Assembly: GCA_025351145.1 (NCBI GenBank)
Contig: JANXWM010000065.1
Span: forward strand, 1 to 15,773
Length of the DNA stretch: 15,773 bases
Source of the DNA: Chitinophagaceae bacterium
GTDB taxonomy: Bacteria > Bacteroidota > Bacteroidia > Chitinophagales > Chitinophagaceae
Reading direction: 5' to 3'
The position numbers and the translations under genes were made by a program. The notes beneath the pieces were generated by a model. That model saw only the letters and a program-made list of their open reading frames with translations, made no database searches and was not told the origin of the DNA. Positions 7,803 through 14,321 of the stretch are shown here, piece after piece. Position 1 is the stretch's first letter. Each line of letters opens with the position of its first letter.

Positions 7803-7893
7803 CCGTCATTGCGAGGCACGAAGCAATCTGCTCTTATTTTCATTAACAACTTGTAGTGCATGGCACAGATTGCTTCGTGCCTCGCAATGACGG
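7803..7893. repeat. Perfect 28-bp inverted repeat element
   Basis: Arms 7803-7830 and 7866-7893 are exact reverse complements with a 35-nt spacer. The arm contains CATTGCGAGGCACGAAGCAA. Similar TTGCGAG...GAAGCAATC sequences recur as intergenic palindromic repeats in unrelated bacteria (general recollection, not checked). It lies exactly inside the copy 4/copy 5 pair and appears to interrupt the left arm of copy 4. Transcripts would form a very stable hairpin. It also creates a chance reading frame at 7694-7969 on the - strand, which is not considered a gene. Confidence 0.9.
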
Positions 7894-7925
7894 ACGATAT
7901 ATCAATACGCTTCCATCTACGCTTA

Positions 7926-8010
7926 GGTAAAAGCTCAATAGAATTGTATCGTACAAGTGTGCGACGCAAGGAACGATGCGTAAAGTTTTTCTGCCTGGTA
8001 CAAAAAATAT
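7926..8010 (+). repeat. GCGACGC interspersed repeat, copy 5
   Basis: Core GTACAAGTGTGCGACGCAAG at 7951-7970 (T variant at position 8). This copy has one of the clearest left arms, GGTAAAAGCTCAATAGAATT at 7926-7945. The right arm has diverged but ends in CTGCCTGGTACAAAAAAT. It is the partner of copy 4. Confidence 0.85.
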
Positions 8011-8022
8011 TTTCTATTTCTC

Positions 8023-8775
8023 TTAACGGTAACCTATCAAACTGAGTTTTATGCCATAAGTATCATTGTCGAATTTTGCAGGCTCTGGTGTGGTTTGCCA
8101 GGTGCGGTGTAAAAATTCTTTGTATACCAAACCAATGCCTTTTGCATATACTTCAATGGAATAATTGCGTTGTTGGTAACTGCCGGGGTCGAATGGGCCG
8201 GGCGGTGATGTTTCGTCTTGCTGCATTACGGTAACGGTGTTATCAAGCGTACCCATTTCTACCGTATAAGGCTGACCAACGTTTTGATAAGTGTAGTTCC
8301 ATCCGTCGAGATATTGAAATGGCGATGTGGACGATTTCGTATCAATGTATGTATTGCCGGGCCAGCTGAAATAATCTCTTAATGGTTGTTTCATTTTTAT
8401 AAAACGGAGGTTATTGTCGTCTACGAATTCGATGGTTTGATCTTGTGGAGTAGCGATAAAAGTGGATACGGGTATCCATGGCTGCGATTCCAGTGTATCT
8501 GTAACAAAATGGTAAATCCGGTAACTGAGGCGGCCTGCATTATCGCGTAAAGTATCGGCGATACTGTCTTTTGCATGGTAACTCCGTACCTCAAGTTCGC
8601 TGCCGTATAGTGGTATTAGTGATGAGTCTAAGCGGTAAATAAGTACATGCCCTGTTTGCAGTGGATAATAGTCGCTGAGCGCAGGAAATGAAAGTGTATC
8701 TGAATTCTTTGTACAGCTAAGAAGCAAAAAACATGCGGATGTAAAACAAAAAAACAGGATAAAATATCGTTTCAT
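8023..8775 (-). CDS. Predicted lipoprotein of unknown function
   Basis: A 250-residue protein from the ATG at 8775. A TTG at 8784 is in frame and would add three residues, but the ATG gives the cleaner signal MKRYFILFFCFTSACF. The lipobox LLSC places the lipidated cysteine at residue 21, followed by TKNSDTLSFP. The mature part is rich in Tyr, Asp and Thr and looks beta-rich (YYPLQTGHVLIYRLDSS; DGWNYTYQNVGQPYTVEM; IEVYAKGIGLVYKEFL). It has no catalytic motif I recognise. It resembles the loosely defined Bacteroidota lipoproteins that begin with a 'DYYPLQTGNYWVY'-like segment; that is a resemblance only. It lies upstream of the S8 protease on the same strand but is separated from it by 325 bp containing three repeats, so co-transcription is doubtful. 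Confidence 0.85.
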   Translation of the reverse strand: MKRYFILFFCFTSACFLLLSCTKNSDTLSFPALSDYYPLQTGHVLIYRLDSSLIPLYGSELEVRSYHAKDSIADTLRDNAGRLSYRIYHFVTDTLESQPWIPVSTFIATPQDQTIEFVDDNNLRFIKMKQPLRDYFSWPGNTYIDTKSSTSPFQYLDGWNYTYQNVGQPYTVEMGTLDNTVTVMQQDETSPPGPFDPGSYQQRNYSIEVYAKGIGLVYKEFLHRTWQTTPEPAKFDNDTYGIKLSLIGYR

Positions 8776-8991
8776 GGTTTGCAAGATAAGAAAAGATGTT
8801 TTTTTAAATTTTTTATTGACCAGCTGTTAAACGTTTAAAAAGCGAAAGATAATATGTGGGCGGCAGGATTTAAGGATTATATAAAAAGAAAAACCAGAGT
8901 GGCAGCAGGATAAAAATCCAGGGCCTTCTCCGGTAATTCATCCAGACTGTTGTCTGGGTTACTGCTTGTTGTTCTAAGGTTAACAGCTTAT

Positions 8992-9022
8992 AAGGGTTTA
9001 GAATAATTTTAAACCCTTTTTT
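8992..9022 (+). terminator. Orphan rho-independent terminator
   Basis: Arms AAGGGTTTA (8992-9000) and TAAACCCTT (9010-9018) with a 9-nt loop, followed by TTTT. The T-run is on the + strand only. No + strand protein gene lies upstream; the nearest gene (8775) points the other way. Its user would be an unannotated RNA or it is a chance structure. Confidence 0.5.
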
Positions 9023-9133
9023 AATTACTTATTTCAAGCATTTCGCCATCAAAAACCCAATGTTTTTTAGACTGGTTTTATAGCGGACTTTTGATATATT
9101 TAGATCGCATATTCACAATACAACTGTTTACGG

Positions 9134-9163
9134 TTGCCCTGGCAGGCTAACCTTGTACCTTTA
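9134..9163 (+). promoter_or_regulatory. Possible promoter for the 38-residue ORF
   Basis: TTG at 9134-9136, 19 nt, then TACCTTTA at 9156-9163, one base from the TAnnTTTG consensus. Transcription would begin a few bases downstream, about 15-20 nt before the ATG at 9186. The motif is short and could be chance. Confidence 0.35.
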
Positions 9164-9185
9164 ATTAATCGCATTGCAGGCAACT

Positions 9186-9302
9186 ATGGAAACAGCCAGT
9201 AATAAAATTTTTAACTGGTTTTGCTTAGCTGTGTTTTTATCCCGAAGCCTGAGTGGTTTGTTTATTATAAAAATGCAGCAGGGGTTAAAGCAGCAGCCTT
9301 AA
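9186..9302 (+). CDS. Possible 38-residue membrane-type small ORF
   Basis: ATG to TAA encoding 38 residues. It begins METASNKIFNWF, has a hydrophobic centre (FCLAVFLSRSLSGLFII, about 12-28) and a basic, glutamine-rich tail (KMQQGLKQQP). A promoter-like sequence lies at a fitting distance upstream. I recognise no family and see no strong ribosome binding site. The stop sits at the left edge of repeat copy 6. It could be a small membrane protein or a chance frame. Confidence 0.22.
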   Translation: METASNKIFNWFCLAVFLSRSLSGLFIIKMQQGLKQQP

Positions 9303-9382
9303 GTTCAAAATAGTTATGCTGCAGAAGAGTGCGACGCAAGTAAAGCATCATTCATGTTCAAATGTGCGGTACCAAAAAATGG
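9299..9382 (+). repeat. GCGACGC interspersed repeat, copy 6
   Basis: Core GCAGAAGAGTGCGACGCAAG at 9321-9340, with two changes in the usual GTAC. The right arm is diverged, ending near GCGGTACCAAAAAATG. It is a single copy upstream of the aminotransferase promoter; its left edge may touch the last codons of the doubtful 38-residue ORF. Confidence 0.75.
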
Positions 9383-9425
9383 ATAAAGAAAGAGCAAAAT
9401 CCTTTCTCCGAAACCCTTTCTTTCG

Positions 9426-9456
9426 TTGGCAATTTTAAAGCTTTAATGTAGGTTTG
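9426..9456 (+). promoter_or_regulatory. Consensus promoter of the aminotransferase gene
   Basis: TTG at 9426-9428, 20 nt, then TAGGTTTG at 9449-9456: a full match to the Bacteroidota primary promoter pattern. The ATG lies at 9461, only 4 nt after the -7 box. If this promoter is used, the mRNA would start almost at the start codon (leaderless). Confidence 0.6.
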
Positions 9457-9460
9457 CTGT

Positions 9461-10660
9461 ATGACTCAACTTACCATCAGCCGCCGCGGCAATATTATGC
9501 CTGCTTCGCCAATACGGAAACTGGTGCCTTATGCTGAAGCTGCAAAGAAAAAAGGCATTTATGTGTACCACCTCAACATTGGCCAGCCCGATATTGAAAC
9601 TCCGAAAATGGTACTTGATGCGGTAAGGCATTCTGATTTTAAAATACTGGAATACAGCCACAGTGCGGGTAATGAGAGTTACCGTAAAAAATTGGTAAGC
9701 TATTATAAAAAGGTGGGTATTGATATTAATTACAATCAAATAATGATAACCACAGGCGGCAGCGAAGCGATTCTGTTTGGCTTTATGGCCTGCCTCGACC
9801 CCGGTGACGAAGTAATTATTCCAGAACCTTTTTATGCAAACTATAATGGCTTCGCTGTAGAAGCAGGGGTAACTGTGGTGCCTATTACTTCGTATATTGA
9901 AAATGGTTTTGCACTGCCCCCAATAGAAGATTTTGAAAAAGCAATAACGCCTAAAACAAAGGCAATTGTTATATGCAACCCCAACAACCCAACCGGCTAT
10001 TTATACAGCAAAGAAGAGATGGAAATTTTGCGGCAAATCATTATTAAACACAACCTCTATTTGTTTGCTGATGAGGCATACAGGGAGTTCTGTTACGAAG
10101 GCTCGCATTTTAGTGCCATGCTTTTACAAGGGGTAGATGATAATGTGGTTTTAATGGATACCATCAGCAAGCGATACAGTTGCTGTGGCGGCAGGATAGG
10201 CGCTTTTATTACCCGAAATAAAGAGCTTTACAATGCTGCAATGAAATTTGCACAGGCAAGGCTTAGCCCGCCAAGCTTTGCACAAATTGCAGGCGAAGCA
10301 GCCATTGATTTGCCCGATGATTATTTTAATATTACGAAAGCAGAATACAAATCAAGAAGGGATTTAATCGTTAAAAGGCTCAATGCAATACCCGGCGTTT
10401 TTTGTCCAAACCCCGGCGGCGCATTTTATGCTATAGCCAAATTGCCCATTGATGATGCAGATAAATTTTGCCAGTGGCTGCTCGAAGATTTTCAGTTCAA
10501 TAATCAAACGGTAATGCTGGCACCCGCCACCGGTTTTTATGGAACGGCAGGTTTGGGGAAACAGGAAGTTCGATTGGCCTATGTGCTCAATTTAACTGCC
10601 ATTAATGGTGCAATGGATTGTTTGGAAAAAGCACTGCAGGTATATCCGGGTAAGGTCTAA
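9461..10660 (+). CDS. AspC-like pyridoxal-phosphate aminotransferase
   Basis: A 399-residue cytoplasmic class I/II aminotransferase (fold type I PLP enzyme). The cofactor lysine is Lys237 within the signature SKRYSCCGGRIG. Other PLP contacts are Asn176 in NPNNPTG (173-179), Asp204 and Tyr207 in FADEAYREF. The substrate-carboxylate arginine is Arg371 in QEVRLAYVL. The N-terminal MPASPIRKLVPYAEAAKKKG and YHLNIGQPDIETP are usual for aspartate/aromatic-type aminotransferases, supporting the ATG at 9461 rather than the Met at residue 13. It probably moves an amino group between aspartate (or another amino acid) and 2-oxoglutarate; the substrate cannot be fixed from sequence. The gene stands alone, with repeat copies 6 and 7 on its two sides and a consensus promoter directly in front. 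Confidence 0.92.
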   Translation: MTQLTISRRGNIMPASPIRKLVPYAEAAKKKGIYVYHLNIGQPDIETPKMVLDAVRHSDFKILEYSHSAGNESYRKKLVSYYKKVGIDINYNQIMITTGGSEAILFGFMACLDPGDEVIIPEPFYANYNGFAVEAGVTVVPITSYIENGFALPPIEDFEKAITPKTKAIVICNPNNPTGYLYSKEEMEILRQIIIKHNLYLFADEAYREFCYEGSHFSAMLLQGVDDNVVLMDTISKRYSCCGGRIGAFITRNKELYNAAMKFAQARLSPPSFAQIAGEAAIDLPDDYFNITKAEYKSRRDLIVKRLNAIPGVFCPNPGGAFYAIAKLPIDDADKFCQWLLEDFQFNNQTVMLAPATGFYGTAGLGKQEVRLAYVLNLTAINGAMDCLEKALQVYPGKV

Positions 10661-10746
10661 TTTATTTACCCGGCAGCAAATTTATCCCAGGCTTTACTTG
10701 CGTCGCACACTTGTACATTCAGATACTTTATTGAGCTTTTACCACA
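10661..10746 (-). repeat. GCGACGC interspersed repeat, copy 7
   Basis: Core CTTGCGTCGCACACTTGTAC at 10697-10716. The right arm (TTACCCGGCAGC, 10666-10677) starts just after the aminotransferase stop. The left arm ends TTGAGCTTTTACC at about 10731-10743, matching copy 5. It forms an inverted pair with copy 8. Confidence 0.84.
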
Positions 10747-10831
10747 AAGTATATAAACGATGAAGTGAGAATTCTTTTGCTTTGGTATTAAAAATAATGC
10801 ACAGTTAGCCTGATTGATTAGATTAAGAAGC

Positions 10832-10963
10832 TGTTTGAGTTAATTATGATTTTTCGTTACGCATCGGTAAAAGATGCCAATTGATTTGCAGCTGAAAGGA
10901 TTGCGACGCAACGAAGATGCTATGAAAATAAAAGCTGGTATCTGAAATAATTAGCTCAAACAG
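10832..10963. repeat. 132-bp element with 17-bp terminal inverted repeats
   Basis: The left end CTGTTTGAGTTAATTAT (10832-10848) and the right end ATAATTAGCTCAAACAG (10947-10963) are inverted repeats with a single mismatch. The element encloses repeat copy 8 and a small hairpin (GCATC/GATGC, 10861-10877). It codes for nothing. Size and ends are like a miniature inverted-repeat element, but no clear target duplication is seen. Confidence 0.6.
10866..10951 (+). repeat. GCGACGC interspersed repeat, copy 8 (degenerate)
   Basis: Only the centre TGCGACGCAA (10902-10911) is fully kept; the usual GTACAAG half is altered. Right-arm similarity is visible in GATGCTATGAAAATA. The left arm starts GGTAAAAG. 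It is the partner of copy 7 and lies inside the 132-bp terminal-repeat element. Confidence 0.65.
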
Positions 10964-11108
10964 GTTTCAAGTCCCTGCTTAAATAATACTTAAACCATAC
11001 CTTTCAAAAACAGGCGGTGTCAAAGTTTTTTCTACATTTATACTCTAAAATTAATTGCCTTTAAACTAATTGCTTTGTAGAACGTCAAAATTTTAAACCA
11101 AAAAAGTT

Positions 11109-13313
11109 ATGAAAAACATTTTATGCTGCTTTGTACTTCTGTTTTCCCTGCTGCTTAAACCTATGGTCTCCCACGCACAAAAAAAGCCAAACGTCATTTT
11201 TGTTGTAGTGGATGATTTGAGTATTGAATTCGATGCATATGGTAACCCGGATGTAAGCACACCAAACTTTGCCCGTTTGATGTCGCATGGGGTGTTTTTC
11301 AAAAATACCTACGTGCAGTATGCTTTGTGCAGCCCCAGCCGCACATCTTTTTTAAGTGCGCTTAGACCAGACAGGACAGGAATATTTTTTAACGGTGACG
11401 ATCCACGTTCGCATTTGGGGACCAATTTTAGATTTTTGCCTGAATTTTTTCATGACTACGGATACCGAACAGAAAGATTTGGAAAAGTAGGACCATGCCA
11501 TTGGGAGCCAACAATTTCCTGGGATTATGTTGTGGAAAAAGGAAGAGGTAATAGTCCTGTTCCCGGAGCAGATAAAACAGCTAAAGATGGCTATTGGGAT
11601 GCTCCGCATTGGTGGATTGATACAGCTACAAAAACAGAAAGCCAAAATGAAACCGGTATGTTAACTGATTCTATGATCGGCAAAATAAATAATCCGGTTG
11701 CAACACCATATTTTTATGCTTTGGGCTTAACTACCCACGCACCTTATGAACCTATTATTCAGGACTGGAATAAAACAGGAGATGCTGCCAACCAAAAGTT
11801 GTTGCCAGTAGATATAAAAGGCACACTCACAAACGTTAGAGGCAATGGGTCAGGAAATATTACTTTAAAACCCGAGCCTTTGGATGACTCCGTCGATATC
11901 CCCAAGATCGCGAATGCTGATGTAATTAAATATACCCCGCAGGAGCAGCAAGATATCCGTCATGCTTACTATGGAGAAATTATGCAGATGGATATTCACC
12001 TGGGAGTATTGCTGGATGATCTCGATAAGAAAAATGTTTGGGATAGCAGTATCGTTGTTTTTATTTCTGACCACGGGGTAATGATGGGTGAGCATGGTGG
12101 TAACTGGCTTAAATTGTGCATTTGGGAAGAGTGCAACCGAATTCCTCTTATTGTATGTGCGCCAGGTAAAAAGAGAGGTGTAGTTTGTAATCAGCTTGTT
12201 GAAGCTGTTGATTTATTTCCTACTTTAAATGAACTTGCAGGTTTACCTGCTCCTACGGAAAATCAGGGATCAAGTTTTGTACCGCTTATGGAAAATCCAG
12301 ATGCTGCATGGAAGAGAGCTATTTTCTCGCAGGTTATAAGGTTTCCGCCGGATGGCAGTGATTCTGCAATGGGTTATGCAGTTAGAACAAGCCAGTTCCA
12401 GTATAGCACATGGCAGGAATATGGTGAAGAATTGTATGATATTGTGAATGACCCCAACGAGTATACAAACCTTGCGATAAACCACCCTGAGCATTTAGCA
12501 GACCTTAATCAAATGCGTACGATTTATTCACAAGGCTGGACTGCTTCAAAACCTCCCGTTTACACAAAAAGTACTTTTTACAAAGATGCAGATGGGGATG
12601 GTTTTGGTACACGCTTAGATACGGTAATCGCATACTTTGCACCAGATGGATATATAACCAAAGCAGGTGATTGCGACGACACAAATCCTAAAATTAATCC
12701 GGGTGCAAAAGAAAAAGCATGTAATGGAAAAGATGATAATTGCGATGGCCGTATAGATGAAAATAAGCCTGTACCAACCATTACGCCTTTAGGCAGCCTT
12801 GATATTTGCCAGGCAGGATCTGTTGTTTTAAAATCGGTTAAGGGAGCTGGGCTTACTTACCAATGGCTAAAAGACGGAGCTAATATTGCCGGTGCCACAG
12901 CTGTTCGGTATACCGCAACTGTAAAAGGTGCTTATAAAGTTTTGGTTACAAATACCCAAAACGGCTGTAGTAATTATTCAGATGCAGTTACTGTAACCAA
13001 CTCATGTGGTGCAATAGCATCAGGCACTAACAGTTCAATATCTGTAACATCAGGTACAGCCCTTCAATTTTCACTATACCCCAATCCTTCCGCAGGAAAC
13101 ATAAATGTGTCCTACACAAGTAATACCAGCGGTACAATCAAATTGAAGGTATTAGATGTTGTTGGCAAAGTTTTAATGGTAAAATCCGAACAGGCAACTG
13201 CAGGTAATAACAATTATAAGCTTAACCTGTCTAATCTTAAGTCCGGCACATACAGCCTTGAAGTATATGACGGAGCAATTTCTAAACATGTAAAATTTGT
13301 AATAGAAAAATAG
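11109..13313 (+). CDS. Secreted sulfatase with Ca-binding, Ig-like, T9SS modules
   Basis: A 734-residue exported protein. The signal peptide ends near VSHAQ (about residue 24). The sulfatase domain spans about 26-475. It has metal-binding Asp35-Asp36 (VVVDDL), the formylglycine site CSPSR at 74-78 with Cys74 to be oxidised, FGKVGP at 124-129 and the ISDHGVMMGEHG metal motif at 319-330. The sequence style is closest to iduronate-2-sulfatase-like (S1_7) enzymes, so a sulfated polysaccharide is a likely substrate. After it come an acidic segment YKDADGDGFG (491-500) plus DCDDTNPKINPGAKE (521-535) and NGKDDNCDGRIDE, a DCDD-type calcium-binding module. An Ig-like domain (about 555-630) and a T9SS type A sorting domain (about 655-734, starting SLYPNPSAG) follow. 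No maturase (FGE or anSME), SusCD pair or glycosidase is adjacent, so it does not look like part of a polysaccharide locus here. Confidence 0.92.
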   Translation: MKNILCCFVLLFSLLLKPMVSHAQKKPNVIFVVVDDLSIEFDAYGNPDVSTPNFARLMSHGVFFKNTYVQYALCSPSRTSFLSALRPDRTGIFFNGDDPRSHLGTNFRFLPEFFHDYGYRTERFGKVGPCHWEPTISWDYVVEKGRGNSPVPGADKTAKDGYWDAPHWWIDTATKTESQNETGMLTDSMIGKINNPVATPYFYALGLTTHAPYEPIIQDWNKTGDAANQKLLPVDIKGTLTNVRGNGSGNITLKPEPLDDSVDIPKIANADVIKYTPQEQQDIRHAYYGEIMQMDIHLGVLLDDLDKKNVWDSSIVVFISDHGVMMGEHGGNWLKLCIWEECNRIPLIVCAPGKKRGVVCNQLVEAVDLFPTLNELAGLPAPTENQGSSFVPLMENPDAAWKRAIFSQVIRFPPDGSDSAMGYAVRTSQFQYSTWQEYGEELYDIVNDPNEYTNLAINHPEHLADLNQMRTIYSQGWTASKPPVYTKSTFYKDADGDGFGTRLDTVIAYFAPDGYITKAGDCDDTNPKINPGAKEKACNGKDDNCDGRIDENKPVPTITPLGSLDICQAGSVVLKSVKGAGLTYQWLKDGANIAGATAVRYTATVKGAYKVLVTNTQNGCSNYSDAVTVTNSCGAIASGTNSSISVTSGTALQFSLYPNPSAGNINVSYTSNTSGTIKLKVLDVVGKVLMVKSEQATAGNNNYKLNLSNLKSGTYSLEVYDGAISKHVKFVIEK

Positions 13314-13351
13314 TAATAAAGTTTTTAGGTTAGATTCAATCCTCAAAAGCT

Positions 13352-13399
13352 GCAAAGCCTCATCGCATACTGTTTATGCAATGAGGCTTTGTAGTTTTT
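13352..13399 (+). terminator. Rho-independent terminator of the sulfatase gene
   Basis: A long stem with outer arms CAAAGCCTCAT (13353-13363) and ATGAGGCTTTG (13381-13391). An inner stem GCATA/TATGC continues the hairpin, and GTAGTTTTTA follows. It begins 39 nt after the sulfatase stop. Confidence 0.85.
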
Positions 13400-13441
13400 A
13401 TCTTTTGCATTTCAAAAAGAGGCGATAATTTTTCTAAAAGA

Positions 13442-13532
13442 ATTTTATGAGCCGGGCAAAAAATCTTTGTGAACCGTTCCTTGCGTCGCACACTTGTACC
13501 GCAGTAATTTTATTCAGCTTTCAACAGCCAGT
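13442..13532 (-). repeat. GCGACGC interspersed repeat, copy 9
   Basis: Core CTTGCGTCGCACACTTGTAC at 13480-13499. The right arm starts TTTTATGAGCCGGGCAAA at 13443; the left arm ends near TTCAGCTTTCAAC. It is a single copy between the sulfatase terminator and the 3' end of radC. Confidence 0.85.
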
Positions 13533-13557
13533 ACCAGGCACTAAAATAAGACCTCAT

Positions 13558-14247
13558 CTATAGTATTCCCTCATCAGCAAAACTGTAATATCCTTCTTCA
13601 CTTACAATAATATGATCAAGTACATTAATATCTAAATACCGCGCAGCTTCCTTAATTTTTCGAGTTAATTCCTCATCCTGCCGGCTTGGTTTAATACTGC
13701 CACTGGGATGGTTATGGCAGAGAATTAAATTTACAGCATCATGGGCCAATGCCTTTTTAAGAATGATGCGTGGGTCAGCAACTGTTCCTGTAATCCCTCC
13801 TTCACTAATGATTTCGTAATGATTCACTTTACAGGCCCTGTTAAGAAAGATCACTGCAAATACTTCATGCTTTTTATGCTGCAGTTTAGCCCTTAAAAAA
13901 TCCGCAATGTCCTTGCTTTTCAATATCACTTCCTTTCTTTTAAAGGCTGCATCCTTTCGTATACCTAATTCCAGGGCAGCTGCAATTGAAATCGATTTGG
14001 CTTCCCCAATTCCCTTTACTTTTAATTTCAACATTTCTTTCACCGACAATTTGCTCAATTGCTGAAGGTCATTATTCACAGCATTCAATAATTCTTTGGC
14101 TACATCAACAGCACTTTTATCCCTCGTGCCATTGTTAATAAGTATCGCCAGCAGTTCTGCATTACTCAGCGAATCTATGCCCTTTAACAGCATTTTTTCA
14201 CGTGGCCTGTCATCTTCGGCCCAATCTTTAATAGTTGTTCCATCCAT
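13558..14247 (-). CDS. radC: RadC family JAB-domain protein
   Basis: A 229-residue protein of the RadC (UPF0758) family, the usual length. The N-terminal part has the DDRPREKMLLKGIDSLSNAELLA segment in two pieces and a helix-hairpin-helix-like KVKGIGEAKS at about 77-85. The C-terminal JAB/MPN domain carries the metal motif His178-x-His180-Pro-Ser-Gly followed by Asp191, and LDINVLDHIIVSE at about 205-217. These residues are those of a zinc metalloprotease fold. Despite the name, a DNA repair role is not established for the family. It is transcribed divergently from prs with 74 bp between start codons, so the two share a control region. Confidence 0.93.
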   Translation of the reverse strand: MDGTTIKDWAEDDRPREKMLLKGIDSLSNAELLAILINNGTRDKSAVDVAKELLNAVNNDLQQLSKLSVKEMLKLKVKGIGEAKSISIAAALELGIRKDAAFKRKEVILKSKDIADFLRAKLQHKKHEVFAVIFLNRACKVNHYEIISEGGITGTVADPRIILKKALAHDAVNLILCHNHPSGSIKPSRQDEELTRKIKEAARYLDINVLDHIIVSEEGYYSFADEGIL

Positions 14248-14294
14248 GTTGAAAATTTATAAACATTCAAATTACAATTTCATTTCCTAATTTC

Positions 14295-14302
14295 TATCTT
14301 CG
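14295..14302 (+). promoter_or_regulatory. Probable -7 box of prs
   Basis: TATCTTCG lies 19 nt before the prs ATG and resembles the TAnnTTTG box. Only TTA, not TTG, is found 20 nt further upstream (14272-14274). It is a moderate candidate. Confidence 0.35.
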
Positions 14303-14321
14303 CCGCTTATTAACTTTTATT

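Larger units (their letters stand above)
8785..9185. other. Long intergenic region with orphan hairpins
   Basis: No convincing protein gene is seen here. Three structures stand out. A perfect 12-bp palindrome TTAAACGTTTAA at 8827-8838 lies about 52 bp upstream of the lipoprotein ATG and could be an operator. A hairpin with CCAGAC/GTCTGG arms lies at about 8942-8957. A + strand terminator follows at 8992-9022. Together they allow, but do not prove, a small RNA on the + strand. Confidence 0.4.

Noticed and set aside
7694..7969. 91-codon frame on the - strand upstream of the S8 protease
   Set aside because: It is made almost wholly of repeat copies 4 and 5 and the 28-bp palindrome; the product has no protein-like pattern and overlaps the S8 start.
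10661..11108. Protein gene in the gap between the aminotransferase and sulfatase
   Set aside because: No frame of useful length; the gap is filled by repeat copies 7 and 8 and the 132-bp terminal-repeat element.
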